Source: Sphingomonas sp. J315
GTDB lineage: Bacteria > Pseudomonadota > Alphaproteobacteria > Sphingomonadales > Sphingomonadaceae
NCBI RefSeq assembly: GCF_024666595.1
Contig: NZ_CP088296.1
Location: forward strand, 3,586,501-3,650,500
Direction of reading: 5' to 3'
DNA: 64,000 nt
Below the pieces are notes generated by a model, which saw only the letters and a list, made by a program, of their open reading frames with translations, did not search any database and was not told the origin of the DNA. Below are positions 33,650 through 43,166 of the stretch, piece after piece. The position numbers and the translations under genes are program-made. Positions within the stretch are counted from its first letter, which is position 1. Each line of letters opens with the position of its first letter.

Positions 33650-34446
33650 GCTTGGGCTTTCGCGAAGTCGATGGCGGCGGTGAGGATCGGGCGAAGCGTG
33701 GCGTGTGCCTGCGCGGCGTGGATGCCATCCCAGCGTGGCGGCCAGTTGGCGGCGGGCACTTCCTCGACATAGGTGCGCATCGCCAACTCCATCTGGATGG
33801 CGTGGACGCCCTTGTCGGGTTCGCCGTAATGGCGGGTGGTCCAGCCGCCCTTGAAGCGGCCGTCGACGACATGGCTGCGTTGCTGATCGGTACAGATCGC
33901 GGCGATGGCGGCGGCGAGTTCGGGGGCGCAGGCCGCGCCGCTGTTGGTGCCGATGTTGAATTCGGGCAGGCGTCCGTCGAACAGTTTGGGCACCACGCTG
34001 CGGATCGAATGCGCTTCGTAGAGAACGATGGTTGGGTGAAGCGCGCGGAGGCGGTCGATCTCGGCGCGCAGTAAAGCGTGATAGGGGTCGAAATAGGCGC
34101 TGCGGCGGCGCGCGATTTCGGCGTCGTCGGGTTCCTTGCCCGGGTGGTAGAGCGGGTCACCGTCGAACGTCTCGACCGGGCAGAGGCCGGTGGTGAACTG
34201 GCCCGGATAGAGTGTCGCGCCGCTGGGATCGCGGTTGACGTCGATCACGGTGCGCGAGGTGGTGGTGCGCACGATCGTCGCGCCGAGCTTGAACGCAAAG
34301 GCGTAGAGCTGGTCGACATACAGATCGGCGTCGTAGCGCGCGCGGTTGAGCGAGACGAGCGACGGGGCGATGTCGGCGGGGATTTCGAGGCCCGCATGCG
34401 GGATGCTGACGATCAGCGGGCCTTCGCCCCGGACGGTGACGATCAT
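33646..34446 (-). CDS. hutG: N-formylglutamate deformylase HutG
   Basis: Last step of the five-step histidine pathway: hydrolyses N-formylglutamate to glutamate and formate. 266 residues. The family motifs are [18 protein letters not shown] near the N-terminus, [45 protein letters not shown] and the C-terminal [15 protein letters not shown]. This deformylase is needed only where HutF deiminates formimidoylglutamate, and hutF is present across the divergent promoter, so the pathway is consistent. Overlaps hutH and hutU by four bases each. Confidence 0.96.
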   Translation of the reverse strand: MIVTVRGEGPLIVSIPHAGLEIPADIAPSLVSLNRARYDADLYVDQLYAFAFKLGATIVRTTTSRTVIDVNRDPSGATLYPGQFTTGLCPVETFDGDPLYHPGKEPDDAEIARRRSAYFDPYHALLRAEIDRLRALHPTIVLYEAHSIRSVVPKLFDGRLPEFNIGTNSGAACAPELAAAIAAICTDQQRSHVVDGRFKGGWTTRHYGEPDKGVHAIQMELAMRTYVEEVPAANWPPRWDGIHAAQAHATLRPILTAAIDFAKAQA

Positions 34447-35936
34447 CCCGTAACTCCCGGCAGATCCGCGCCCAGCGCGCCGCTGGTGACCAGCGCCGTC
34501 GCCAGCGCCATGTCGGGGGCGAAGTGGCGGTCGTCCTCCAGATGCGGCACCTGATCGCGGAGCAGCGCGCGGGCGGCTTCGAGCGGTTCGCTGGAGGTGA
34601 GCGGCGAATGGAAGTCGCAGCCTTGGGCCGCAGCAAGATACTCGATTCCGAGGATGTGCGAAAGGTTGGCGGTCATGTCGAGCAGGCGGCGGGCACCGTG
34701 CCCGGCCATCGAGACATGATCCTCCTGATTGGCGCTGGTCGGGATCGAATCGACGCTGGCCGGGTGAGCGCGCTGCTTGTTCTCGCTGACCAAAGCGGCG
34801 GCGGTGACCTGCGGGATCATGAAGCCCGAATTGAGCCCGGGGCGGGGGGTCAGGAAGGCGGGGAGGCCCGACAGCGCCGGATCGACCAGCATCGCGATGC
34901 GGCGTTCGGCGAGGCTGCCGATCTCGCAGATCGCCAAAGCGAGCATGTCGGCGGCGAAGGCGACCGGTTCGGCGTGGAAATTGCCGCCCGACAGTGCTTC
35001 TCCGGTGTCGGAAAAGATAAGGGGGTTGTCAGTAACGCCATTCGCCTCGATCGCCAGTGTTGCGGCAGCCTGACGGATCAGGTCGAGACATGCGCCCATC
35101 ACCTGGGGCTGACATCGCAGGCAATAGGGGTCCTGCACGCGCTCATCGCCCTCGCGGTGTGAGGCGCGGATCGCGGAACCTTCCATCAGCCCGGCGAGCG
35201 CCTGTGCGACCTCGATCTGGCCGCGATGGCCGCGCACCTGATGGATGCGGGGATCGAACGGGGTGTCGGAGCCCTTGGCCGCCTCGGTCGATAGCGCGCC
35301 GGTGACGAGCGCGGCGCGGAACAGCTTTTCGGTCTCGAACAGCGCGGCGAGGGCGTAGGCGGTGCTGAATTGCGTGCCGTTGAGCAGGGCCAGCCCTTCC
35401 TTCGGCCCGAGGGTGAGGCCGCCGAGCATGGTGCGGGCGGGGATGCGACGCGGGCCCATCTCGACCTCCCCCACGCCGATCATCGCGGCGGCGAGATGGG
35501 CGAGCGGGGCGAGGTCGCCGCTCGCGCCGACCGATCCCTGTGAGGGGATGATGGGGGTGATGCCGCGGTCGAGCATGTCCTGAAGCATCGCGATCGTCTC
35601 GGGCTTCACGCCGCTTTGCCCCTGGGCGAGGCTGGCGAGCTTGAGCGCGATCATCAGGCGCACGACGGGCGCTGGCATGGGGTCGCCGACGCCCGCCGCG
35701 TGGCTGAGCACGATGTTGCGCTGGAGCGTTTCGAGGTCTTCGTCGCCGATGCGGACGCTGGCGAGCTTACCGAAGCCGGTGTTGATGCCATAGACGGGCT
35801 CGTGGCGGGCGAGGATGGCCTGTACCGCATCGGCGCTGGCCGCAACCTTAGGGTGGCAGGACGGGTCGAGCGGGGCGGGTTCGCCGCGATAGATGGCGTT
35901 CCAGGTGCTGAGCGGGGTGTTGCCGGGCGTAATCAT
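34443..35936 (-). CDS. hutH: Histidine ammonia-lyase HutH
   Basis: First step: deaminates L-histidine to urocanate. 497 residues from ATG 35936, which overlaps the hutI stop as ATGA. The Ala-Ser-Gly triad at 138-140 in [15 protein letters not shown] forms the electrophilic MIO prosthetic group. The conserved [12 protein letters not shown] (50-61) and the later [14 protein letters not shown] are present. Nothing suggests divergence from the standard enzyme. Confidence 0.98.
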   Translation of the reverse strand: MITPGNTPLSTWNAIYRGEPAPLDPSCHPKVAASADAVQAILARHEPVYGINTGFGKLASVRIGDEDLETLQRNIVLSHAAGVGDPMPAPVVRLMIALKLASLAQGQSGVKPETIAMLQDMLDRGITPIIPSQGSVGASGDLAPLAHLAAAMIGVGEVEMGPRRIPARTMLGGLTLGPKEGLALLNGTQFSTAYALAALFETEKLFRAALVTGALSTEAAKGSDTPFDPRIHQVRGHRGQIEVAQALAGLMEGSAIRASHREGDERVQDPYCLRCQPQVMGACLDLIRQAAATLAIEANGVTDNPLIFSDTGEALSGGNFHAEPVAFAADMLALAICEIGSLAERRIAMLVDPALSGLPAFLTPRPGLNSGFMIPQVTAAALVSENKQRAHPASVDSIPTSANQEDHVSMAGHGARRLLDMTANLSHILGIEYLAAAQGCDFHSPLTSSEPLEAARALLRDQVPHLEDDRHFAPDMALATALVTSGALGADLPGVTG

Positions 35937-37120
35937 TGGCCTGCAAATACTCGGGAATGGAGGGGGTTCGCGCCGATGCGATAGACCAGCTCGGCGGGGT
36001 CGGAGATGTTCCAGATGGCGAGATCGCACGGGCTGCCGGGCTCGAGGACGCCAAGCTCCAGTCCAAGCGCATGGGCCGCGTTGATCGTGACGCCGCGCAG
36101 GCATTCCTCGACCGTGAGGCGGAAAAGGGTCGCGCCCATGTTCATAGCCAGCAGGATCGACGCCATCGGGGAGGTGCCGGGGTTGCAGTCGGTGGCTAGA
36201 GCGATCGGCACGCCGGCGTCGCGAAGTGTCTGAACCGGCGGGCGGCGTTCCTCGCGGGTGAAGTAGAAGGCTCCGGGGAGCAAGGTGGCGATGGTCCCTG
36301 AACGCTTCATCGCGGCGATACCGGCGTTGTCGAGATGCTCGAGATGGTCGGCCGACAGCGCGCCATGGCGGGCGGCGAGCGCAGCGCCGTTCAGGTTGGA
36401 GAGTTGTTCGGCGTGGAGCTTTACCGGGAGGCCATGGACCACGGCGGCGGCGAAGACGCGACCGGTCTGTTCCGGGGTGAAGCCGATGCCCTCGCAAAAG
36501 GCGTCGACCGCGTCGGCAAGGCCGACGGTGGCGGGGATGATCTCGCGGCACACCAGATCGACATAGCCATCGGCGTCGCCGCGATATTCGGGCGGCACGG
36601 CGTGGGCGGCGAGCAGGGTTGTGCGGACGCGGATGTTGCGCACGTCACCGAGGCGGCGGGCGGCGCGGAGCATTTTGAGTTCGTCGTTCAGGGTCAGGCC
36701 GTAGCCGGACTTGATCTCGACCGTGGTGACGCCCTCTGCGATCAGCTGGTCTAGCCGGGGTAGGGCGGTGGCGATCAGTTCGTCCTCGCTCGCCGCGCGG
36801 GTCGCGGTGACGGTGGAGAGGATGCCGCCGCCGGCGCGGGCGATCTCTTCATAGGTCGCGCCCTCCAGCCGTGCCTCGAACTCCTTGGCGCGGTTGCCGG
36901 CATGGACGAGATGGGTGTGGCAATCGATCAGTCCGGGGGTGATCCAGCGGCCGTCGCAGTCGATGATCTCGGCGGCGTCGGGAGCTTCGGCACCGGGGCC
37001 GACATAGCTGATCGTATCGCCGGTTGCTGCGACCGCACCATGCTCGACAACGCCCAGCCCGCCGCCGGTCATCGTCGCGAGACGGGCGTTGCGCCAGAGT
37101 TTGTCTGCGGGAGTCGCCAT
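35933..37120 (-). CDS. hutI: Imidazolonepropionase HutI
   Basis: Third step: opens 4-imidazolone-5-propionate to N-formimidoylglutamate. 395 residues from ATG 37120. The amidohydrolase metal site is [15 protein letters not shown] (HTH at 68-70), with substrate residues in [10 protein letters not shown] and later [15 protein letters not shown]. It is the first gene of the minus-strand hut operon. Its promoter lies in the 37121-37166 interval, which holds the palindrome at 37148-37161. Confidence 0.96.
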   Translation of the reverse strand: MATPADKLWRNARLATMTGGGLGVVEHGAVAATGDTISYVGPGAEAPDAAEIIDCDGRWITPGLIDCHTHLVHAGNRAKEFEARLEGATYEEIARAGGGILSTVTATRAASEDELIATALPRLDQLIAEGVTTVEIKSGYGLTLNDELKMLRAARRLGDVRNIRVRTTLLAAHAVPPEYRGDADGYVDLVCREIIPATVGLADAVDAFCEGIGFTPEQTGRVFAAAVVHGLPVKLHAEQLSNLNGAALAARHGALSADHLEHLDNAGIAAMKRSGTIATLLPGAFYFTREERRPPVQTLRDAGVPIALATDCNPGTSPMASILLAMNMGATLFRLTVEECLRGVTINAAHALGLELGVLEPGSPCDLAIWNISDPAELVYRIGANPLHSRVFAGQ

Positions 37121-37147
37121 GCGTTTAGTGTTGGACAGTGCGGTCAT

Positions 37148-37161
37148 TATGTCTAGACATA
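37148..37161. promoter_or_regulatory. Candidate HutC operator in the divergent hutI-hutF region
   Basis: TATGTCTAGACATA, a perfect 14-bp palindrome, lies midway between the hutI start (37120) and the hutF start (37167). GntR/HutC regulators bind short palindromes of the form TGT-NNNN-ACA, which this matches (TGTCTAGACA), and hutC is two genes downstream. The classical effector is urocanate. Binding is inferred from position and form. Confidence 0.7.
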
Positions 37162-37166
37162 TTCGC

Positions 37167-38510
37167 ATGGCGCTTTGGTTCGAAACTGCGTTGCTGGATC
37201 ATGGCTGGACCGATCGGGTCCGGTTGACGCTGGCGGGCGGGCGGATTGAGCGGGTTGAGGTCGGGGTCGATCCTGAGCGCGGTGACGAGCGGCACTTCGC
37301 GGCGTTGCCGGGGCTGCCGAACCTGCACAGCCACGCATTCCAGCGCGCGATGGCGGGGCTGGCCGAGGTCCGCGGGGCGTCGAACGACGACTTCTGGTCG
37401 TGGCGGGAGTTGATGTACCGCTTCGTGGCGCGGATCGGGCCGGAGCAGTGCGAGGCGATTGCGGCGCTGGCCTATGCCGAGATGCTGGAGAGCGGCTTCA
37501 CCCGGGTCGGCGAGTTCCATTACCTGCATCACGCCCCGGATGGGTCCCGCTATGCCGATGTCGCCGAGATGAGCGGGCGGATCGCGGCGGCGGCGGAGAT
37601 CGCCGGGATCGGCCTGACTCTGCTACCGGTGTTCTATGCGCATGGCGGGTTTGGCGGACAGCCACCGGGCGCGGCGCAGGCGCGGTTTATCAATGATGTC
37701 GACGGCTTTGCCGATCTGGTCGACCGCGCTGGAGCGAAGCTGTCGCATGACGGGGTGATCGGAATCGCGCCGCACAGCCTGCGCGCGGTGACGCCCGACG
37801 AGCTGGGTGCGCTGCTGCCGATTGCCGATGGCGGGCCGGTGCATATCCATATCGCCGAGCAGGTGAAGGAAGTGGACGACTGCATTGCGTGGAGCGGGCG
37901 GCGGCCGGTACGCTGGTTGCTCGACGCGGCACCGGTCGATGCGCGCTGGACGCTGGTGCATGCCACGCATGTCGATCCGGGCGAGGTCGCCGAGCTCGCG
38001 GCGCGCCGGGCGGTGGCGGGGCTGTGTCCGATTACCGAGGCCAATCTGGGCGACGGGCTGTTTCCTGCGGGCGCATTTCTCGATAGCGGCGGGGTGATCG
38101 GCGTGGGGAGTGATTCCAACGTCCGGATCGATGCGGCGGAGGAGTTGCGGTTGCTCGAATATGGCCAGCGGCTGACCCTGCGCGGACGCAATCAGCTGGC
38201 GAGCGATGTGCAGCCATCGACCGGGGCGCGGTTGTTCGACGTCGCCGTGGCGGGGGGTGGGCAGTCGCTGGGTGTCGAGACGGGCCTTGCCGCAGGACGC
38301 CCGGCCGACATCGTATCGCTCGATCGCAATGACCCGGCGTTCGAAGGGCGCAGCGGCGACGCGCTGATCGACAGCTGGATCTTCGCCAGTCGCCGCCCGA
38401 TCGACAGCGTGTGGCGCGGGGGCGTCAAGCAGGTCGAGGGTGGACGGCACCGGCATCGCGATGCGATCGAGGCGCGTTACCGCGTGGCGCTCCGGGAATT
38501 GCTCGCATGA
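37167..38510 (+). CDS. hutF: Formimidoylglutamate deiminase HutF
   Basis: Fourth step in the HutF/HutG branch: deiminates N-formimidoylglutamate to N-formylglutamate and ammonia. About 447 residues. Amidohydrolase metal site [12 protein letters not shown] (HSH at 54-56) and later [24 protein letters not shown] and [10 protein letters not shown]. An upstream in-frame ATG at 37149 lies within the palindrome, and no good ribosome site precedes either ATG, so the start is uncertain. The stop overlaps hutC as ATGA. Confidence 0.95.
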   Translation: MALWFETALLDHGWTDRVRLTLAGGRIERVEVGVDPERGDERHFAALPGLPNLHSHAFQRAMAGLAEVRGASNDDFWSWRELMYRFVARIGPEQCEAIAALAYAEMLESGFTRVGEFHYLHHAPDGSRYADVAEMSGRIAAAAEIAGIGLTLLPVFYAHGGFGGQPPGAAQARFINDVDGFADLVDRAGAKLSHDGVIGIAPHSLRAVTPDELGALLPIADGGPVHIHIAEQVKEVDDCIAWSGRRPVRWLLDAAPVDARWTLVHATHVDPGEVAELAARRAVAGLCPITEANLGDGLFPAGAFLDSGGVIGVGSDSNVRIDAAEELRLLEYGQRLTLRGRNQLASDVQPSTGARLFDVAVAGGGQSLGVETGLAAGRPADIVSLDRNDPAFEGRSGDALIDSWIFASRRPIDSVWRGGVKQVEGGRHRHRDAIEARYRVALRELLA

Positions 38511-39202
38511 GCGTCGAGGCGCGCATCCGCAGCGAGATCGAGGCACGCATCCGATCGGGCGAATGGACTCCCGGAACGCGGGTGCCGACCGAATATGAGC
38601 TGATGGAGGCGTATCGCTGCGCCCGCGCCACCGCAAACAAGGCGCTGAGCCGCCTCGCGCGCGAGGGGCTGATCGAGCGCAAGCGGCGCGCGGGAAGCTT
38701 TGTCGCGCCGCCCGCGATCCGCACGCCGGTGGTAGGCGTGCCCGACATCGCCGCGCTGATCGCCGATCGGGGTGAGGCGTATCGCTGGGAGCTGCTGACG
38801 GTGAATTTGCACCGCCGCGCGCCGGCGGGCTTCCCGGTACGCGGGTCGGGCAGCGGCTGGCTCGTGCTGACCGGGGTGCATCATGCGGGCCGCGCGCCGT
38901 TCGGGTGGGAGGAGCGCTGGCTGGACCTTGCCGCCGCGCCGGGGGCGGCCGAGGCGGATTTTTCGGCGACCGCGCCGGGCAGTTGGTTGCTCGCCAACAT
39001 CCCGTGGACCGATGCGCGGCACCGGATCGCGGCGGTCGGGGCGAGTGCCGAGGCGGCAGGGCGGCTCAAGCTCAAGGAAGGCGCACCCTGCCTTCAGGTC
39101 GAGCGCTGGACGTGGCGCGGCAAGGCACCTGTCACATTTGCGCGCCAGATCTTTCCGGGCGAGCATTATCAGCTGGTCGAGGATTTCACGCCGCGCGGGT
39201 AG
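38507..39202 (+). CDS. hutC: Histidine utilisation repressor HutC (GntR family)
   Basis: A 231-residue GntR/HutC-type regulator. The N-terminal winged helix has the family pattern: IRSGEWTPGTRVPTEYELME, then RCARATANKALSRLAREGLI and ERKRRAGSFV. The C-terminal UTRA ligand domain includes RAPFGWEERWLDLA near the middle and LKLKEGAPCLQVERWTWRG near the end. It should sense urocanate and repress both hut arms via the palindrome at 37148-37161. It is translationally coupled to hutF. Confidence 0.93.
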   Translation: MSVEARIRSEIEARIRSGEWTPGTRVPTEYELMEAYRCARATANKALSRLAREGLIERKRRAGSFVAPPAIRTPVVGVPDIAALIADRGEAYRWELLTVNLHRRAPAGFPVRGSGSGWLVLTGVHHAGRAPFGWEERWLDLAAAPGAAEADFSATAPGSWLLANIPWTDARHRIAAVGASAEAAGRLKLKEGAPCLQVERWTWRGKAPVTFARQIFPGEHYQLVEDFTPRG

Positions 39203-39222
39203 CGGCATGCACGGAGACGAAG

Positions 39223-39489
39223 ATGTTCAACCGCCTGTTCCTGAGCCACCCACGCGACGTCGGCGAAAGCTATGGCGAGCATTTCGCGACCGCAGCGGGG
39301 TTTGGCGTGCGGATGGTCGTGGGTGGCGTCGCGTGCATCATCCACGCGCTGATCCCGGCGCTGTTCGTGCGCACCGCGAGCGACACGGTGAAGTCGCTCT
39401 ATGCGACGATGAAGGCGCGGCAACCGGCTTTCGCCAAGGAACGACCGGCGTTCGAAGCGCCCGAATGGCAACTGGATTACGAGATCTAG
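39223..39489 (+). CDS. DUF6356-like small protein in the hut operon
   Basis: 88 residues starting at ATG 39223 after GGAGACGAAG. The N-terminus FNRLFLSHPRDVGESYGEHF is followed by one hydrophobic helix (MVVGGVACIIHALIPALFV) and a short polar tail. It matches the small membrane proteins labelled DUF6356, of unknown function. It lies 20 bases after hutC and four bases before the FAD oxidoreductase, so it is most likely in the hutF transcript; a link to histidine catabolism is inferred only from that. Confidence 0.78.
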   Translation: MFNRLFLSHPRDVGESYGEHFATAAGFGVRMVVGGVACIIHALIPALFVRTASDTVKSLYATMKARQPAFAKERPAFEAPEWQLDYEI

Positions 39490-39493
39490 CGGC

Positions 39494-40850
39494 GTGCGGA
39501 TCGAGCATGTCGCGATCGTCGGCGCAGGCTTTTCGGGGACGCTGCAGGCGATCAACCTGTTGCGGCACAAGGGGCCGCGCGCGACGCTGATCGAGCGGGC
39601 GGCGACGCCGGGGCTGGGGCTGGCCTATGGCGCGGCGCATCCCAGCCATGTGCTCAACGTGCGCGCGGGGAATATGAGCGCGTTTCCTGACCAGCCGGGG
39701 CATTTTGCCGACTGGCTGGCGGCGCGCGGGGTTACGGATGCGGGCAATGCGTTTGCGGCGCGGGTGACCTATGGAGAATACCTGCGCGAGCTGCTCGACG
39801 CGGCGGTTGCCACCAGCGGGGACAGGCTGAGCGTTGTGCGGGGCGAGGTGACTGCCTTGGATCAGCCGGCTGATGGCGTTGCGCTGGCGATGGCGGACGG
39901 AAGCGTGATCGCGGCGGACGCGGCGGTGCTGGCGGTTGGCAATCTGCCGCCACACGACCCGCCAGGGCTCGACCCCGCGGCGTTGCCGGAAGATCTCTAC
40001 AAGGGCGATCCCTGGGCGGGAGATATCGCCGACGGGCTGAGCGATTCCGACACGGTGCTGGTGATTGGTACCGGGCTGACGATGGTAGATGTCGCGCTGA
40101 TGCTGGAGGCCCGCGGCTTTGGCGGGCAGAATCGTCGCGCTGTCGCGGCGCGGCCTGCTGCCCCGGCGGCATGAGAGCGGCGCGGCATGGGACAAGATCG
40201 ACGAGCGGCCCGCGACGGTCGCCTCGGCGTTGGTGCGTCGTGTGCGGGCGCGGGCTGCGGAGATCGGATGGCGCAATGCGGTGGACGAACTGCGCCCGTT
40301 CACTCAGCCGATGTGGGCCAATGCCAGCGCAGCAGAGCGCGGGCGATTCCTGCGGCATCTGCGGCCGTGGTGGGACGTGCATCGCCACAGGCTCGCGCCG
40401 CAGGTTGCCGACCGGCTAGTAGCGATGGAGGCACGTGGGCAACTGCGGGTGGTGGCCGGGAAGACGTTAGGCTTTGACCCGGTCGATGGTGGGGTGACGG
40501 TGAACTGGCGACCGCGCGGTCAAGGGAATGCAGAGGTGATGCAGGTCCGTCGCGTAGTCAATTGCACCGGGCCGCTCGGCGATCTGGGGCGTACTATCGA
40601 TCCCCTGCTCGTCGCACTGCGGGAGTGCGGAGCGATCCGCCCGGACGCCGCGCATCTTGGCATCGACGTCAACGGTGCTGGCGAGGTGATCGGCGCGGAC
40701 GGATGCGCCAATCGCCGCATCTTCGCGCTCGGCCCGATGACGCGCGGAGCGTTCTGGGAGATCGTCGCTGTACCGGACATTCGCCGCCAGACCTGGGATG
40801 TCGCGCGGCGGCTGTCCAACGCGCACTGGGTGGGCGGCGAGGGGCTCTAA
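39494..40850 (+). pseudogene. FAD/NAD(P)-binding protein (YdhS/COG4529-like), frameshifted (or sequence error)
   Basis: GTG start, then MRIEHVAIVGAGFSGTLQ (the G-x-G-x-S-G FAD-binding loop) and AAHPSHVLNVRAGNMSAFPD, typical of this flavoprotein family. A second nucleotide-binding loop, TVLVIGTGLTMVDVAL, occurs near residue 190. The frame breaks after LEARGF at 40118-40127: one extra base puts the remainder (AGRIVALSRRGLLPRRHESG to VARRLSNAHWVGGEGL) in the +1 frame. Corrected length is about 451 residues. The reaction is unknown; N-hydroxylation or oxidation of an amino-acid-like compound has been proposed for relatives. It is four bases from the DUF6356 gene, so likely part of the hutF-C unit. 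Confidence 0.82.
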
Positions 40851-41432
40851 CTACTCCCCGCGCAGTGCCATACCGCGGTCGATATCGCGCGCGACGACGG
40901 CGGCGGTCATGCGCGACAAAAGCCGTTGTGCTGCCTGCCAAGCGCCTGGCGCACGGTGGCGGTCGGCGATCATCAGGCGGCTGCCCCAGCCGTCGATCAG
41001 ATCCTGCATATCCCCGGGCGCGGCGACACGGTTCCGCGCGGTGACCACCATCGAAGGGAAGGGAAGCACGACGCCGGGAGAGGCGAACAGTGCGCCGGTT
41101 TCCCCGGTCGGTGCGACCGGATCGAACAGCAGCGCCCCCGCTACCCGATCGGCATAGTGGCGCGGCGAGAGGCGCGCCCACCACGCGGCGGCCGCACATC
41201 CGACCCCTTCGGCAACCATCAGCACCGCGCGGTCAGCGTGCAGTACGGCATCGTCGATGCGGCTGGCCCAGACATTGCGGCGCGACGCATCGCGCGCGTC
41301 GAGCGCTACGTGGTTGTCCCCATGGAGCGGCCAGCCCAGCCGGTCGCTCCACACGGGTGCCCCGGCATGGCGGTCGGCGATGGTGAGCACCGAAAATCGC
41401 GATGTGGGGGCAGCTAGGGTCAGCGCGGTCAT
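40851..41432 (-). CDS. RBBP9/YdeN-like alpha/beta-hydrolase protein
   Basis: About 193 residues, converging stop-to-stop with the FAD gene. The fold suggests the small serine-hydrolase group related to RBBP9: SVLTIADRHAGAPVWSDRLG, W-P-L-H-G-D-N-H, a nucleophile elbow position in LMVAEGVGCAAAAWWARL and VAGALLFDPVAPTGET. The expected nucleophilic serine of G-x-S-x-G reads GVG-C here (AEGVGCAA), with cysteine or no serine in place, so activity is uncertain. ATG 41432 is chosen because GGGAGA lies ten bases upstream. Assignment by pattern, moderate. Confidence 0.62.
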   Translation of the reverse strand: MTALTLAAPTSRFSVLTIADRHAGAPVWSDRLGWPLHGDNHVALDARDASRRNVWASRIDDAVLHADRAVLMVAEGVGCAAAAWWARLSPRHYADRVAGALLFDPVAPTGETGALFASPGVVLPFPSMVVTARNRVAAPGDMQDLIDGWGSRLMIADRHRAPGAWQAAQRLLSRMTAAVVARDIDRGMALRGE

Positions 41433-41559
41433 CTGCGGAAGGTCTCCCATTCGAACGCAAAACGCTCTGGCGCGCGGCAATGTTGCATGGTGCGCGCACG
41501 AGATCGCGATAGCGGTTCTTTCCGCCAGGAAACTATTCCTACTGCTGCGATAGGTGAAA

Positions 41560-41636
41560 TGGTCGGGGAAAGAGGATTCGAACCTCCGGCCCCTGCCTCC
41601 CGAAGGCAGTGCTCTACCAGGCTGAGCTATTCCCCG
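41560..41636 (-). tRNA. tRNA-Pro (anticodon CGG)
   Basis: 77 bases with encoded CCA. Acceptor arms CGGGGAA and TTCCCCG with discriminator A; D-arm GCTC..GAGC around AGCCTGGT; anticodon stem CTGCC/GGCAG with loop TTCGGGA (anticodon CGG, reading CCG); T-arm CGGAGGTTCGAATCCTC. Matches the bacterial tRNA-Pro(CGG) pattern. No adjacent tRNA. Confidence 0.97.
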
Positions 41637-41745
41637 ACTGAGCGGCGAAGTCCTTGTCAAAGGCCCCGGGTGGGCAGACCGCGTCGCTTGGAGGCGCGCC
41701 TATAACCGGCGCCATCTGGCCTTGCAAGCGCCCCTGCGCGCTTTT

Positions 41746-43044
41746 TTACCCGCCGCGCGCCTCGAGCATCCCGGCGACGCTGGTGAACTTCTCACGCGGG
41801 GAATCGGTGCGCGCCGCGGCGATCTCGGCAGCGTCGATCTTTTGCCAGTCGCGGAAGGTGACGACATCGACGTTGCGCGATGCAAGCAGCGCGTCGAGGC
41901 CAGGGCGCCCCGCCTTGCCACTGCCGCCGGGCGCGTCTTCGGCGATCTTCTCGGCGATCGCGAAGCCGTCGGGGCGGTTGGTGCCGATCGTGCCGGTCGG
42001 CCCGCGCCGCGCCCAGCCGACCGCGTATAGGCCGGGCAGGATGCGCCCCTCGTCATTGGCAAATCGACCGGCGCGATCGTCATAGGGCACGCCTTCGATC
42101 TTGGGGGTGCGGTATCCGATACACGAGACGACGAGACTGGCAGGTACCGCATAGGTTTCGCCGGTTCCGACCGCCGCGCCACGTTCGTCGAGGCGGGTGC
42201 GCTCGACGATCACCCGCTCGGCGCGGCCATCGCCCTCGATTCGGATGGGCTGCGCGAAGAAGTCGAAGATGATGTGCACCGGCTTGTCGACGCTGGCGGC
42301 GGCGAAGTTGCGCAAATGCGTCACTGACTTGCGGTGGCCGGGTTCGAGCATTGCGTCGTCGAGAAGCGGCGGAAAGTCGGCGGCATCGACCACGGGCGCG
42401 GCGCGCGCCAGCTCGGCCAGTTCACCCAGTTCCTTGGGCGTCATCGCGATCTGGTGCGGGCCGCGCCGACCGAGCAGGGTGATCGTCTCGATCCCCGAAC
42501 TGGTCAGCGCGTCGAGCGCAGGAGAAACGATGTCCGATCCCGCAAACTCCGCGCGCGTCTTGGCGAGCAGGCGCGCGACGTCGAGTGCGACGTTACCGTT
42601 GCCGATCACCACCGCACCGGGGCCACCCAGCGGCGGGTTGAGTTCAGCGAAGTCGGGATGGCCGTTATACCAGCCGACGAACGCCGCCGATCCGGTCACG
42701 CCGGGCAGGTCCGCGCCGGGGATTTCGAGCGGGCGGTCGAACGGCGCGCCGGTCGCGAGGACCACGGCGTCGTACAGGCCCATCATCTCGGGGATGGTGA
42801 CGTCCTTCCCGACCGTGACATTGCCGACGAAGCGGACATTGTCGGTGAGCGCGACTGCTTCATAGCGGCGCGAGACGCCCTTGATCGACTGATGGTCCGG
42901 CGCGACGCCGCTGCGGATGAGGCCGAAGGGGACGGGCAGCCGGTCGATGATGTCGACCCGGACATCCTCCCCGAACTGCTTCTGGCATGCCTCTGCGGTG
43001 TAATAGCCCGCCGGCCCCGATCCGATCACCGCGATATGCCGCAT
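41746..43044 (-). CDS. Ferredoxin/adrenodoxin-type NADP reductase (FprA-like)
   Basis: A 432-residue flavoprotein of the adrenodoxin reductase group, cytoplasmic. FAD loop IAVIGSGPAGYYTAEA (G8-x-G10-x-x-G13), PFGLIRSGVAPDHQSIKGV (substrate/FAD contact typical of FprA), NADP loop AVVIGNGNVALDVARLL near 145, and the C-terminal GWARRGPTGTIGTNRPDG. It moves electrons between NADPH and ferredoxin. The cognate ferredoxin is not adjacent. Single gene, divergent from the glycoside hydrolase. Confidence 0.92.
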   Translation of the reverse strand: MRHIAVIGSGPAGYYTAEACQKQFGEDVRVDIIDRLPVPFGLIRSGVAPDHQSIKGVSRRYEAVALTDNVRFVGNVTVGKDVTIPEMMGLYDAVVLATGAPFDRPLEIPGADLPGVTGSAAFVGWYNGHPDFAELNPPLGGPGAVVIGNGNVALDVARLLAKTRAEFAGSDIVSPALDALTSSGIETITLLGRRGPHQIAMTPKELGELAELARAAPVVDAADFPPLLDDAMLEPGHRKSVTHLRNFAAASVDKPVHIIFDFFAQPIRIEGDGRAERVIVERTRLDERGAAVGTGETYAVPASLVVSCIGYRTPKIEGVPYDDRAGRFANDEGRILPGLYAVGWARRGPTGTIGTNRPDGFAIAEKIAEDAPGGSGKAGRPGLDALLASRNVDVVTFRDWQKIDAAEIAAARTDSPREKFTSVAGMLEARGG

Positions 43045-43166
43045 GCCCGGTCCTTATTCTGTTGTGGGTGGGAGGCTAGCGGCGAATTGCGGAAGCGCAA
43101 GCGGGCCGCGTTCGATGGCGCGCAGCAGGGCTGGTTTCGGGAATGTAACCGGTTTAGCTTCGTGCG

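Noticed and set aside
31991..40850. Horizontally acquired hut island
   Set aside because: Base composition and codon use match the surroundings and no integrase, tRNA junction or transposase flanks it; the only tRNA nearby (41560-41636) is intact and not bordered by direct repeats.
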